Of a stretch of 48,501 nt of DNA, positions 34,630 through 43,119 are shown in pieces. Made by a program: the position numbers and the translations under genes. Under the pieces are notes generated by a model. The model was given only the letters and a program-made list of their open reading frames with translations, ran no database searches and was not told the origin of the DNA. Source of the DNA: an uncultured Alistipes sp. (GTDB taxonomy: Bacteria > Bacteroidota > Bacteroidia > Bacteroidales > Rikenellaceae); contig CASDZP010000008.1 of assembly GCA_949285535.1 (NCBI GenBank), positions 1 through 48,501 of the forward strand. The letters run 5' to 3'. The stretch's first letter is position 1. Every line of letters begins with the position of its first letter.

Positions 34630-35247
34630 ATGTATATACATCCGCCCAAATTCATAACCTGTCTTTTCCCCGATATGCGATGGGGTTTCGACCCGGAGAA
34701 ATATGCGGGGCGCCTCTTTATAACCTTTGACGACGGTCCCACCCCCGGCATCACACCGTGGATTGTCGAGACCCTCGCCCGCTACGACGCCAAAGCCACA
34801 TTCTTCTGCCTCGGCAAGAACGTCGAACAGTATCCCGACCTTTACAGACTCATCGTGGACAACGGTCATGCCGTCGGAAACCACACTTACAGCCACATGA
34901 AAGGGTGGGGTAATCGTGTCGAGCGATATATCGAGGATGTGGACCTCGCCGACAGCTTCATACACTCCAACCTTGTGCGTCCGCCTTACGGGCGAATTAC
35001 CCCGTCACAGTCGAGACGCCTCTCGGAGCGATACAACATAATCATGTGGAACGTCCTCTCACGCGATTACAGCCGAGTGCTGTCACCCGCCGCCTGCCTG
35101 CGTAACGTCACCAAACACATGGGGTCGGGGTCGGTGGTGGTTTTCCATGATTCCAAAAAGGCGTTCCGTAACATGAGCTACGCCCTTCCCCGCGTGCTTG
35201 AAAAGGCTCGTGAGATGTCACTAAGATGCGACCCTATCGTGCTATGA
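34630..35247 (+). CDS. NodB-type polysaccharide deacetylase
   Basis: 205 aa. The deacetylase motifs are all present: TFDDGPTPG (catalytic Asp and metal Asp), NHTYSH (metal His pair), RPPYGRI, MWNVLSRDYS and VVFHDSKKA. It should remove N-acetyl groups from a glycan such as peptidoglycan or a surface polysaccharide. It has no signal peptide, so a cytoplasmic or precursor-level substrate is possible. The stop overlaps the ubiX start as ATGA, so the two are coupled. Confidence 0.93.
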   Translation: MYIHPPKFITCLFPDMRWGFDPEKYAGRLFITFDDGPTPGITPWIVETLARYDAKATFFCLGKNVEQYPDLYRLIVDNGHAVGNHTYSHMKGWGNRVERYIEDVDLADSFIHSNLVRPPYGRITPSQSRRLSERYNIIMWNVLSRDYSRVLSPAACLRNVTKHMGSGSVVVFHDSKKAFRNMSYALPRVLEKAREMSLRCDPIVL

Positions 35248-35795
35248 AAATCTTTGTCGCCATAACGGGAGCCAGCGGCTCCATATATGCCCGCCGCCTC
35301 GTCGAGCGGCTCGCCAGGTCGGAACGTGTAGAGCGTATATGGCTCTCTTTCACCCGCTACGGACGTGAGGTCTTCGATACCGAAGAGCCCGATTGCCGTC
35401 TCGAAGAGCTCGACAAGGTGACCCTGTTGCGTGAGGACGACATGTTTACGCCTCCCGCATCGGGTTCTGCATCGACAGACGCCGTGGTTATAGTGCCCTG
35501 TTCCATGGGTATGTGCTCTAAAGTGGCGTGCGGCGCCGCCGACAACCTCGTTTCACGTGCCGCCGACGTCATGCTCAAAGAACGCCGCAAACTCATAATG
35601 GTTGTCAGGGAGACGCCTTTCAACCTCATCCACCTGAATAACATGACCCGCCTGACAGAGGCGGGAGCCGTCATAATGCCCGCCTCGCCGTCGTTCTACG
35701 GCAAGCCTGAGACGATAGAGGAGCTCGTCGATACCGTAATCGACAGAATCGTCGCTCACCTGTCACTCGAAACGGCTAAGGGATGGTGCGAATAA
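35244..35795 (+). CDS. ubiX: UbiX-family flavin prenyltransferase
   Basis: 183 aa from the ATG at 35244, which shares ATGA with the preceding stop. The upstream start at 35226 would lie inside the deacetylase gene. It makes prenylated FMN for UbiD-type decarboxylases. Motifs are the N-terminal ITGASGSIYARRL (flavin phosphate loop), VIVPCSMGMCSKVACGAADNLVSRAADV, LIMVVRETPFNLIHLNNM and IMPASPSFYGKPETIEELVD. No ubiD is in the window. Confidence 0.94.
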   Translation: MKIFVAITGASGSIYARRLVERLARSERVERIWLSFTRYGREVFDTEEPDCRLEELDKVTLLREDDMFTPPASGSASTDAVVIVPCSMGMCSKVACGAADNLVSRAADVMLKERRKLIMVVRETPFNLIHLNNMTRLTEAGAVIMPASPSFYGKPETIEELVDTVIDRIVAHLSLETAKGWCE

Positions 35796-35808
35796 GAACA
35801 ACTTAACG

Positions 35809-37206
35809 ATGAAAAAGACTCTTCTCATGCTCTCGGCACTGCCCGTGACGGCAGTAGCGCAGACCTCATCCGCACAGCAGACCTCAAATGCGACAGCGTC
35901 GCAGGATAACCGTCCCGTAAATGTCATATACATCATGGCTGACGACCTCGGTATAGGCGACCTCGGATGCTACGGTCAGAAGAAGATAAAGACCCCCACG
36001 ATAGACTCGCTCGCACGTGCGGGTGTCATATTCACCAACCACTATTCGGGTTCCACCGTCAGCGCGCCCTCCCGTGCCTCGCTCATGACGGGACGACACA
36101 CGGGACACAGCCCCATTAGAGGCAATATGGGTATCAAAGGTTCCGACGGCTCGGAGTATGACGCTCCGCTACCCGACAGCATGGTGACCCTCGGTGAAAT
36201 GTTCCGTTCAAAAGGTTATGTCACCGCCTGCATAGGCAAATGGGGTCTCGGAGGTCCCGAAAGCGAGGGTGCGCCTCTGCGTCAGGGATTCGACCGTTTC
36301 TTCGGATTTTTGAGCCAGTTGAACGCGCATCACCACTATCCGCAGTTCCTTTGGGACGACAGTGTCAAGGTTATGCTCGGCGGTAAGAAATACGCTCAGG
36401 ACCTGTTTATAGAGAACGCCTTGCATTTTGTCGAGGATAACAAGGAACGTCCTTTCTTTTTGATGTTTACGCCTACCATCCCGCATGCGGGACTTGAGGT
36501 ACCGTCGCTCGGCGAGTATGACGGCGCCTTTGGTGACACTCCCTATAAGGGCGGGTGGTACGCATCGGTGGAACAGCCGCGCGCCGCATACGCCGCCATG
36601 GTCACGAGACTCGACTCCGACATAGAGCGTCTCTGTCGTCTGCTCCGCAAGGAGGGTATCGCCGACAGGACGATTATAATATTCACTTCCGATAACGGTT
36701 GTCACATAGAGGGCGGCAACGACCCCGATTTTTTCAATAGTAGCAGCGGTTTCAGAGGTCGCAAGCGAGACCTTTACGAGGGTGGCGTACGTACACCGTT
36801 TGTGGTAAGCTGGCCGGGTGTCGTTGAGGCGGGAAGCGTATGTGACCATGTGTCCGCCTTTTGGGATTTTATGCCTACAATGGCGGAGCTGATAGGCGCC
36901 GACATACCCGCAGGGTGTGACGGAATATCTTATCTGCCCTCTCTCCGTGGCGGTGAGCAGAAGAAGCACGGTTATATCTATTTTGAGTTTCATGAGGAGG
37001 GCGGGAAACGCTCGATTACGAAAGACGGTTGGAAACTTATAGAGCTGAACGCCAAAGGCAAGTCCAAACACCGTTATGAGCTTTACAACCTCGCGTCAGA
37101 CCCCATGGAGCGTCACGACATGAGCGTGTCAAGACCCGATAAGGTCAAGCAGTTGATTCCGATACTCGAACAGGCACGAACGGAACATGCGGATTGGAGG
37201 TTTTAA
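35809..37206 (+). CDS. Exported arylsulfatase-like protein, Ser type
   Basis: 465 aa. Signal peptide 1-18 or so is followed by a low-complexity Ser/Thr/Gln linker. The sulfatase domain begins VNVIYIMADDLGIGDLGCYG with metal Asp45/Asp46. The modification motif is S85-A-P-S-R with LMTGR, so formylglycine must come from serine by a radical anSME enzyme, not from cysteine. Other active-site parts are GKWGLGG, PTIPHAGLEVP and FTSDNGCH. It is likely periplasmic and acts on sulfated glycans. No maturase or SusCD pair is nearby. It starts 13 nt after ubiX. Its last 33 codons form one arm of foldback 5. Confidence 0.92.
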   Translation: MKKTLLMLSALPVTAVAQTSSAQQTSNATASQDNRPVNVIYIMADDLGIGDLGCYGQKKIKTPTIDSLARAGVIFTNHYSGSTVSAPSRASLMTGRHTGHSPIRGNMGIKGSDGSEYDAPLPDSMVTLGEMFRSKGYVTACIGKWGLGGPESEGAPLRQGFDRFFGFLSQLNAHHHYPQFLWDDSVKVMLGGKKYAQDLFIENALHFVEDNKERPFFLMFTPTIPHAGLEVPSLGEYDGAFGDTPYKGGWYASVEQPRAAYAAMVTRLDSDIERLCRLLRKEGIADRTIIIFTSDNGCHIEGGNDPDFFNSSSGFRGRKRDLYEGGVRTPFVVSWPGVVEAGSVCDHVSAFWDFMPTMAELIGADIPAGCDGISYLPSLRGGEQKKHGYIYFEFHEEGGKRSITKDGWKLIELNAKGKSKHRYELYNLASDPMERHDMSVSRPDKVKQLIPILEQARTEHADWRF

Positions 37207-37310
37207 ATATCTTAAAACCTCCAATCCGCATGTCGGTTCGTTACTGTTTGAGTATCGGAATCGGCTGCTTGACCTTATCGGGTCTTGACACGCTCATGTC
37301 GTGACGCTCC
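37107..37310. repeat. Foldback inverted duplication 5, sulfatase 3' end
   Basis: Arms 37107-37206 (the sulfatase end, finishing exactly at its TAA) and 37212-37310, loop 5 nt. About seven differences including one deletion in the copy, which would break the reading frame. The copy faces element E copy 5 in reverse orientation. No T-rich terminator stem lies at the centre, so the fold point here is the stop codon region TTTTAA/TTAAAA. Confidence 0.95.
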
Positions 37311-37449
37311 CGCGGGGCGCCTTCGGCGGGAGTTACTTTGTCCCTCGACAAAGTAACCAAAACGAGGGGGCACAGCCCCTTTTGACCATGTCATATTCGG
37401 TTGGCTCATTGCCTTTTACGAAGTCGGCATCGTGTCGGCTTTAGCCTCG
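37311..37449 (-). repeat. Dispersed element E, copy 5
   Basis: On the minus strand CGAGGCTAAAGCCGACACG starts at 37449, only 5 nt after the coaD stop. The core and perfect palindrome (37332-37357) follow. The tail is the shortest with the CCCGCCGAAGGCGCC module, followed only by CCGCGGGAGCG at the foldback. Confidence 0.93.
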
Positions 37450-37454
37450 TGAGG

Positions 37455-37937
37455 TTATTTGAGATCTTCGAGCCTTATGCCTTTGGGCATGAACTGCATG
37501 GGGTCGCCACCGTGAATCAGTATGTCACGGATGATTGTTGAGGATATTTCGGAATATTCGGCAGGGGTCATTAGGAAGACCGTTTCGAGCACTGGGTTCA
37601 GTTTCTGGTTTATCTGAGCCACATTGCGCTCAAACTCGAAGTCTCCGACGTTGCGTATGCCCCTAATGATGAAGTTGATGCCGTTGTCACGACAGAAATC
37701 GGCGGTCAGATTGCCGTAATGGACAACCTCCACACGGGGGTCGCCTTCATATACTTTGCGTATTATGGATTCTCGCTTTTCGAGTGAAAAATAGGTCTTT
37801 TTGTTCACATTCTCACCCAAGCCCACTATTATCTTGTCGAAGATGAGCAGTCCTTTGTCCACTATCAGTTTGTGTCCGAGGGTGAACGGGTCGAACGACC
37901 CTGGGTATATTGCGATTTTGCTACTCGTCGTAGTCAT
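37455..37937 (-). CDS. coaD: Phosphopantetheine adenylyltransferase
   Basis: 160 aa. It makes dephospho-CoA from phosphopantetheine and ATP. The nucleotidyltransferase site is YPGSFDPFTLGHKLIVDKG with the (T/H)xGH motif. FIIRGIRNVGDFEFERNVAQINQKL and EYSEISSTIIRDI are also diagnostic. It overlaps rimM by 17 nt, forming an rpsP-rimM-coaD operon. It ends directly next to element E copy 5, and no separate terminator is seen. Confidence 0.96.
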   Translation of the reverse strand: MTTTSSKIAIYPGSFDPFTLGHKLIVDKGLLIFDKIIVGLGENVNKKTYFSLEKRESIIRKVYEGDPRVEVVHYGNLTADFCRDNGINFIIRGIRNVGDFEFERNVAQINQKLNPVLETVFLMTPAEYSEISSTIIRDILIHGGDPMQFMPKGIRLEDLK

Positions 37938-38460
37938 TATCCGAATATAGGTTTATGAGTCCGTCGGGCAGTCTCGCTTCAATCATTTTTTCGTCGCTGT
38001 CCACGGAAGATATGATGAAATCGTTTACAGGTACAAGCACGCTGTCACCCGAAAAGTTGACTTCGAGAAGCGGATTGTCCGTATAGTCGTGGAATCGCTC
38101 CACAATGCCCGCCATTCCGCTGACAAGGTCCATGAAGGTGTAGCCCGCCGTGTCTTCCCAATAAATCTCGTCATCCTCTTCCTCCGCCTCGACAAGAGCG
38201 TAAAGCTCTTTGCCTACAAGCTCGGAGGCTCTGTATTCGGTGTCGAAATCGTCGAACGCGACGACAGCCTTGTCCGCCCCGTTACGCTTGAACGAGGAAA
38301 TGAAAAGAGGAACTCTCAATCCGTCGATATCGACGAATAGAGGTTCCTCTGTCTCTACCTTGTCCGGAAAGCCGTCCATCAATCTCAACACAAGTTCACC
38401 TTTGTTGCCAAACAGTTTGACAACTTTCGCAATAACCTCTTTTGAGAATTCGTTGTTCAT
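37921..38460 (-). CDS. rimM: Ribosome maturation factor RimM
   Basis: 179 aa, helps mature the 30S head and binds S19. The N-terminal RimM beta-barrel includes IAKVVKLFGNKGELVLRL, and FVDIDGLRVPLFISSFKRNGADKAVVAFDDFDTEYRASELVGKELYAL is the usual core. The C-terminal PRC-like barrel ends in DFIISSVDSDEKMIEARLPDGLI. It is Bacteroidetes-like in being short at the N-terminus and rich in Asp/Glu. It lies between rpsP and coaD, the classical context. Confidence 0.94.
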   Translation of the reverse strand: MNNEFSKEVIAKVVKLFGNKGELVLRLMDGFPDKVETEEPLFVDIDGLRVPLFISSFKRNGADKAVVAFDDFDTEYRASELVGKELYALVEAEEEDDEIYWEDTAGYTFMDLVSGMAGIVERFHDYTDNPLLEVNFSGDSVLVPVNDFIISSVDSDEKMIEARLPDGLINLYSDNDYDE

Positions 38461-38500
38461 GGTCTTTCCTTTCCAAGAAGTTCAGGCCACAGCCAGTCGC

Positions 38501-39052
38501 TTATTCGGCAGCGGCTTCCGAAGTTGCTTCAGCGGCCTCTTCGGTTGTTGCTTCGGCTGCTTCAGCGGCAGCGGCTGCAGCGGCTGCTTCAGCTTCGGCA
38601 CGTTTTGCTGCGATTGCAGCGGCTTTAGCCTCTTTAACTTTTGTCTCTTCAGCAAGACGAGCGGCGGCAGCTGCTTTTTTGCTGTCCGCGAGCTTCTGGA
38701 GTTTGGCACCCTCAGCAGCTTCTTTACCCGCAAGCCATTTGTTGAAACGCTCTTCAGCTACTTCGATAGTGAAAGCACCTTTCTTAACACCGCCGAGGAG
38801 GTGTTTTTTCATAAGGACACCCTCTTTTGAGAGGATTGATTTCACAGTGTCAGTGGGCTGAGCGCCTTTCTGCAACCAAGCCAGCGCGCCGTCAAAGTTG
38901 AGTTCGATAGTCGCGGGGTTGGTGTTGGGGTTGTAAGTACCGAGTTTTTCGATGAACTTACCGTCACGGGGAGATCTGCTGTCCGCTACTACGATGTGAT
39001 AGAAAGCGAAACCTTTCTTACCGTGGCGGGCCAAACGCATTTTTACTGCCAT
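38501..39052 (-). CDS. rpsP: 30S ribosomal protein S16 with long Ala/Glu tail
   Basis: 183 aa. Residues 1-85 are normal S16 ([26 protein letters not shown] at the start, then [12 protein letters not shown]). A Bacteroidetes-type segment, [25 protein letters not shown], follows. The last 70 or so residues are Ala/Glu/Lys-rich and probably helical or disordered. C-terminal extensions of S16 are known in this phylum and vary in length. The tail DNA is repetitive and likely to change by slippage. It is the first gene of rpsP-rimM-coaD. Confidence 0.97.
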   Translation of the reverse strand: MAVKMRLARHGKKGFAFYHIVVADSRSPRDGKFIEKLGTYNPNTNPATIELNFDGALAWLQKGAQPTDTVKSILSKEGVLMKKHLLGGVKKGAFTIEVAEERFNKWLAGKEAAEGAKLQKLADSKKAAAAARLAEETKVKEAKAAAIAAKRAEAEAAAAAAAAEAAEATTEEAAEATSEAAAE

Positions 39053-39142
39053 TTTCTTATGGTTTTAAAAGTTAATATTCGGTCTGCACGAGACCATTTA
39101 ACGATTGTCATGCCTCCGAGTGCAACGGCGGCTTGACGGCGA

Positions 39143-39174
39143 CAAAGATAATTATTTTTTTCGTAACAACCAAA
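39143..39174 (-). promoter_or_regulatory. Promoter of rpsP-rimM-coaD
   Basis: TTTG (39171-39174) and TATCTTTG (39143-39150) on the minus strand are separated by 20 nt, a strong consensus match. The leader to rpsP is about 85 nt. Confidence 0.8.
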
Positions 39175-39199
39175 CCGACAGAGCCGAAGCAACGGCGTG

Positions 39200-39979
39200 T
39201 TACTTCTCTGTGGCGGCATCCAGAGCCGCTATCACCGCCGCTCTGAACCCTTCTCTTTCGAGCGCGTAAACGCCTTTTATCGTTGTGCCGCCCGGAGAGC
39301 ATACCTCGTCTTTCATCTGTGCGGGATGTTTGCCCGACACCAGTTGCAGCAGAGCCGTGCCCGAAAGCATGGCGGCGGCAAGACGTGTCGCTGTCTCTCT
39401 CCGAAGTCCGTGTTTCACGCCCGCGTCGGCAAGCGACTCCATGAATATGGCGGCGAAAGCGGGTCCACAACCCGATAGTGTTCCCGCCGCAGACATGGTC
39501 TCGGTGCCGACCTTTTCGATTACGGCGACAGAGGATAACAGACTTGTCACTTCCTCCATCTGCTCGTCCGACAGCGAGTGTCTGTCCTCTATGATAATCA
39601 CCCCGTTGCCTATCGCAACGGGGGTATTGGGCAGTATCGAGACATGCGGGGTGTCGGCGTCGAGTACCTGCTCGCAGGAGTCGAAGAGCAGACCGTTCAC
39701 CACCGATATGACCACTTTTTCTTTCAGCTCCTTGCGGACGGGAGCCACCGCGCCGTCAACCTGCGACGGTTTCACGGCGATAATTACCGTATCGACGTTT
39801 CGCACCAGCTCTTTGGCGTTTGCGCACGGGTTACAGCCGCGTTTGAGAGCGTTCGCCTGTAACTTCTCCTTGTCGCGCGCGCAACAATATATATCCGAGG
39901 CGGACAGCGCTCCGCTTGTCAGAAAACCGTCGGCAAGAGCCTGAGCCATGTTGCCGAAACCGATGAATCCCACTTTCAT
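39200..39979 (-). CDS. proC: Pyrroline-5-carboxylate reductase
   Basis: 259 aa. Last step of proline synthesis with NAD(P)H. Rossmann start VGFIGFGNMAQALADGF, then VIIAVKPSQV. SILPNTPVAIGNGVIII and the signature CSPGGTTIKGVYALEREGFRAAVIAAL also fit. It is slightly shorter than the usual 265-270 aa. A TAAATTTG -7 box at 40005-40012 on the minus strand lies 26 nt upstream of the start, without a clear -33. It stands alone, and the rpsP promoter begins 26 nt past its stop. Confidence 0.95.
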   Translation of the reverse strand: MKVGFIGFGNMAQALADGFLTSGALSASDIYCCARDKEKLQANALKRGCNPCANAKELVRNVDTVIIAVKPSQVDGAVAPVRKELKEKVVISVVNGLLFDSCEQVLDADTPHVSILPNTPVAIGNGVIIIEDRHSLSDEQMEEVTSLLSSVAVIEKVGTETMSAAGTLSGCGPAFAAIFMESLADAGVKHGLRRETATRLAAAMLSGTALLQLVSGKHPAQMKDEVCSPGGTTIKGVYALEREGFRAAVIAALDAATEK

Positions 39980-40082
39980 AATCGACGTTTTTGATTTACG
40001 GTAACAAATTTAATAAAAAAGCGTCACTTTCAGCCCCTTTCATAAAATATCACCTGTTGCCGTGACAGCTTATGCACGATTG

Positions 40083-40195
40083 GATACCGACTTCCAAGAA
40101 GATAATGAGCCAATCCGATATGACATGGTGGGAAGGGGCTGTGCCCCCTCGTTTTGGTTACTTTGTCGAGTGACAAAGTAACGCCGTCGGCAGAC
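40083..40195 (+). repeat. Dispersed element E, copy 6, without foldback
   Basis: The core GATACCGACTTCC begins at 40083. It is the most diverged copy: GTCAAAA reads GTGGGAA before the GGGGC hairpin. The palindrome at 40157-40182 has one changed loop base. The tail stops after GCC and GTCGGCAGAC. Neither side carries an inverted duplication. Confidence 0.9.
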
Positions 40196-40203
40196 ATTCG
40201 CAG

Positions 40204-40234
40204 TTGTGATTTTCGTTTTGAATCCTTATATTTG
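40204..40234 (+). promoter_or_regulatory. Promoter of GNAT-hydrolase gene
   Basis: TTG at 40204-40206 and TATATTTG at 40227-40234 are spaced by 20 nt. It begins just past the end of element E copy 6, so the element does not supply the promoter. The start codon is at 40262. Confidence 0.7.
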
Positions 40235-40261
40235 TTAACCCGCGACGAAACTATACCGAAC

Positions 40262-41632
40262 ATGAAAACATTTGTCGAGACAGAGAGACTTATCCTCAGA
40301 GAGTGGAGCCGTAAAGACCTGCCCGTTTTTACGAAGATGAACAACGACCCCACGGTTATGAAATTTTTCCCGTATCGACTCACCAAAGCCGAGTCGTCCG
40401 ATTTCATGACACGCATAGTTGAGGAGATGGATATCTTCGAGTATGGCATTTTTGCCGTCGAGGAACGAGAGAGCGGTCGTTTCGTCGGTTTCGCGGGAAT
40501 CCACCGATTCGATTTCGGCGCCGACTTTCTTCCGGGCGTCGAGTTGACCGTCCGACTGATACCCGATGTCTGGAACAAGGGCTATGCCACCGAGGCGGGA
40601 GAGGCGATACTCTCTTTCGCCAAGGAGTATTTCGGCATGGGCGAGATATACGCTTTCACCTCCTGCCTTAACAAGCCAGCCGAGCGACTCATGCAGAAGC
40701 TGAAGATGAAACGCATAGGGGAGTTCGACCACCCCGCGCTTCCTTCGGGGCACGCGCTTCAGCGTCATGTGCTCTACTGCACGATAAAACCCGACCACAA
40801 GAAACGCAGCGCGTTCGGTGTTGCCGACCCGAGAAACAAATCCAACTGCGACGCCGTTGTCATATTTGTGAACGGCTATTGGAACAACGGACGAAAGATG
40901 CTCCGTATAGGTTCACGTCTGTCGCATAAACTGAGTGTCGATATAAAGGAGTCGATAGCCCGAAGTATGGCGGATGTTCCTCTGGAGGGCTATTGGGGTG
41001 ACGGTTTCACTGACGCCGCCAAACGCTATTTCCGAAACCATTTTACCAATATATCGGGAAAGAGTATCCGTTCGCTCGCCTCTATCTTCGTTGACGGTTC
41101 GGGCGACTGGAACTCGTCGGGGCACTCTCGTTTTGAGAACGGACAGATATATGGCAGGGAGATGCTCATGCAGGAGCTTGAAGGTCTCGGTGTGACCGAC
41201 GACAAAGGAGGACAGAAAAAGAGCGTGTTTATAGTCAGTCACAGCATGGGTGGTGCTTATGCGGAGGGAATAGTCGATTGGATGTCGTCCGTGGGGTTGA
41301 AACCTGAAATGGTGTTGCACTTCTCGCCCGCCGACAACAACGATTTCAGGGTGACGATGCCCGAACTGACCTATCAGATAAACTTTTCTCCCGATTTTGT
41401 GCTTTTCTATAAAAACACGGGTGACAGAATAGTCGTCAGGGCTGAAAATATCCTTGAAAGCATAAAAGAGACCGTCGGGGGAACTAAAAAGAAAAACAAA
41501 CCCGACGTTTATCAGATACAGAATCTGCCTTTGGAACACTATATCGAATACGACAACGGTCTCGACTTCAACAACCACACCTATACCAAATCCAAAGAGG
41601 TGTGGGAGAAGGTCGATTTTCTGAAAGCGTGA
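40262..41632 (+). CDS. GNAT acetyltransferase fused to an alpha/beta-hydrolase-like domain
   Basis: 456 aa from the ATG at 40262. The frame is open 108 nt further upstream into element E, but the promoter at 40204-40234 excludes that. Residues 1-175 are a RimJ-type N-acetyltransferase (TERLILREW near the start, acetyl-CoA loop VWNKGYATEAGEAIL). Residues 190-456 are unlike GNAT and look like a lipase/esterase: VVIFVNGYWNNG, then the nucleophile elbow SHSMGG with Ser328, with Asp358 or Asp361 and His439 as triad candidates. The junction is one open frame with no stop. The combination is unusual; the substrate is unknown. Confidence 0.82.
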   Translation: MKTFVETERLILREWSRKDLPVFTKMNNDPTVMKFFPYRLTKAESSDFMTRIVEEMDIFEYGIFAVEERESGRFVGFAGIHRFDFGADFLPGVELTVRLIPDVWNKGYATEAGEAILSFAKEYFGMGEIYAFTSCLNKPAERLMQKLKMKRIGEFDHPALPSGHALQRHVLYCTIKPDHKKRSAFGVADPRNKSNCDAVVIFVNGYWNNGRKMLRIGSRLSHKLSVDIKESIARSMADVPLEGYWGDGFTDAAKRYFRNHFTNISGKSIRSLASIFVDGSGDWNSSGHSRFENGQIYGREMLMQELEGLGVTDDKGGQKKSVFIVSHSMGGAYAEGIVDWMSSVGLKPEMVLHFSPADNNDFRVTMPELTYQINFSPDFVLFYKNTGDRIVVRAENILESIKETVGGTKKKNKPDVYQIQNLPLEHYIEYDNGLDFNNHTYTKSKEVWEKVDFLKA

Positions 41633-41633
41633 C

Positions 41634-42137
41634 CTATTCGTCGTCGCCCATGACCGCCTCTATCGCTCCTATCGCCTCGTCGAAGCCGAAACCTCTGCTT
41701 GCGGCGAACCGCAGGAGCTTTCCTTTCATGTCGTAGTTGTTTTTTGCGGTTGTCCGCCTCATTTTTTCCTCCAGCATCTGCCTGAGCCTCTCGGATGATG
41801 TGTCGGGCTCGTCGAACTCGGCTATCGCCTCGTCTATTATGTCGCCGTCTATCTGTTTGGCTCTCAGGGCTGATTTTATCTTATACTTGCCCCAGCCCGA
41901 AAATCTCAGTTTGTCTTCGACAAAGGCGCGTGCGTATCGTCCGTTGTCGATATACTTCTCTTTGACCAGCTTTTCGACAATCTCGTCTCTCTTGTCGGGA
42001 GCTATCTCCCAACGTATCATGAGCCTGCGTGCGTCATCCTCGCACTTCTCCGAGCGCGAGCATAAGGCGGCGAGCTTTTCGTAGGCGCGTTCGGGTGTCG
42101 TCTCTCTCTTTTTGTCGGCGGATTGTTTGCGTATCAT
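41634..42137 (-). CDS. recX: Regulatory protein RecX
   Basis: 167 aa from the ATG at 42137, which overlaps the prmC stop as ATGA. A longer frame reaches back to 42218 inside prmC. RecX is made of three-helix repeats and inhibits RecA filaments. Visible parts are AYEKLAALCSRSEKCEDDARRLMIRW, IVEKLVKEKYIDNGRYARAFVEDKLRFSGWGKYKIKSALRAKQI and the C-terminal LLRFAASRGFGFDEAIGAI. recA is not in the window. Confidence 0.9.
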   Translation of the reverse strand: MIRKQSADKKRETTPERAYEKLAALCSRSEKCEDDARRLMIRWEIAPDKRDEIVEKLVKEKYIDNGRYARAFVEDKLRFSGWGKYKIKSALRAKQIDGDIIDEAIAEFDEPDTSSERLRQMLEEKMRRTTAKNNYDMKGKLLRFAASRGFGFDEAIGAIEAVMGDDE

Positions 42138-42979
42138 GGTTTCAGTGCTTTTACAAATCGTTTCTTGCCGAAAAGGTCGCTTGCTGTCTCCACTTGTCGG
42201 AATCCCGCCTCTCGGCACACCTCCGCCGTCTGTTCGGGCAACGCCTCGTTTATCTCGAAGAATAACGCTCCGCCTGACGATAACGCGTCGAAAGCGAGTG
42301 AGGCTATCTTACGATAAAAAATCAGCGGGTCGCTGTCGGGTACGAACAGGGCGATATGCGGCTCGTAGTCGAGTACGCTATGGCTCATCTCCGCCTTTTC
42401 GCACTCTCTGACGTATGGCGGATTACTTACTATTATGTCGGCTTGCGGCAACCGTTCGGCGGAGAGTATGTCGAGTTTCTCAAACCGTATGTTGTCACAG
42501 CCGAGGGCGGTGGCGTTGCGGCGTGCGACTTCGAGAGCGGGCGCGCTTATGTCTATCGCCAGCGTGTCGCCGCCGAGTTCGAGTGCGAGAGATATGGCTA
42601 TCACTCCGCTGCCTGTGGCTATGTCTATAACCCGTGGCGGCGGTGTAGTGCCCTTATACTCCTTTATTATCCTGAAAACCAGCTCTTCGGTTTCGGGGCG
42701 GGGTATGAGTGTGTCTGACGTAACGCTGAAATCCCTTTCGAGAAATGTAGTGTATCCCGTTATGTGTCTGACGGGTTCACCGCTGACAAGACGTGACAAT
42801 ATGGTGTTGAACTCCTCTTCGGATGTACGGCATTCCGTATCTGGGCGGGCTATTATGTCGGTAGTGCCGACCCCTTCGAGGTGTTCCGCCAGCAGGGAGG
42901 CGACGGAACGTGCCTCCTCTATGCCGTACAGCGGTGTGAGCGAGTCTATGATGCGTTGTCTGAATTGTCGTATCGTCAT
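42134..42979 (-). CDS. prmC: Release factor glutamine methyltransferase
   Basis: 281 aa from the ATG at 42979 (MTIRQFRQRI); the frame is open further upstream without family similarity. It methylates the GGQ glutamine of RF1 and RF2. SAM-binding VIDIATGSGVIAISLALEL and the catalytic NPPY (IIVSNPPYVRECEK) are present, along with ETEELV. PrmC substrate RF2 is encoded 11 kb away. It is co-transcribed with recX. Confidence 0.95.
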   Translation of the reverse strand: MTIRQFRQRIIDSLTPLYGIEEARSVASLLAEHLEGVGTTDIIARPDTECRTSEEEFNTILSRLVSGEPVRHITGYTTFLERDFSVTSDTLIPRPETEELVFRIIKEYKGTTPPPRVIDIATGSGVIAISLALELGGDTLAIDISAPALEVARRNATALGCDNIRFEKLDILSAERLPQADIIVSNPPYVRECEKAEMSHSVLDYEPHIALFVPDSDPLIFYRKIASLAFDALSSGGALFFEINEALPEQTAEVCREAGFRQVETASDLFGKKRFVKALKP

Positions 42980-43059
42980 GAGGTTACGGTAACTTTTGTG
43001 TGGTACTCGGAGAGCCTGTCCGCCGATTATCCGTATGTTCGGAATTTGCACCCGTGTCG

Positions 43060-43090
43060 CAAAGATACCATTTCCATGTCGAAAGAGAAA
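43060..43090 (-). promoter_or_regulatory. Promoter of prmC-recX
   Basis: TTTC (43087-43090) and TATCTTTG (43060-43067) on the minus strand are 19 nt apart. The leader to prmC is about 75 nt. It is divergent from the M28 promoter, with about 30 nt between. Confidence 0.65.
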
Positions 43091-43119
43091 CATTTTTCAT
43101 GTCGAAATGAAAACGATAA

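Noticed and set aside
40154..40261. N-terminal extension of the GNAT-hydrolase protein
   Set aside because: The first 36 codons translate the element E palindrome and promoter. A -7 box at 40227-40234 and normal GNAT start at 40262 exclude it.
42980..43093. N-terminal extension of PrmC
   Set aside because: The 38 extra codons cover the prmC promoter (43060-43090) and leader, and resemble no PrmC start.
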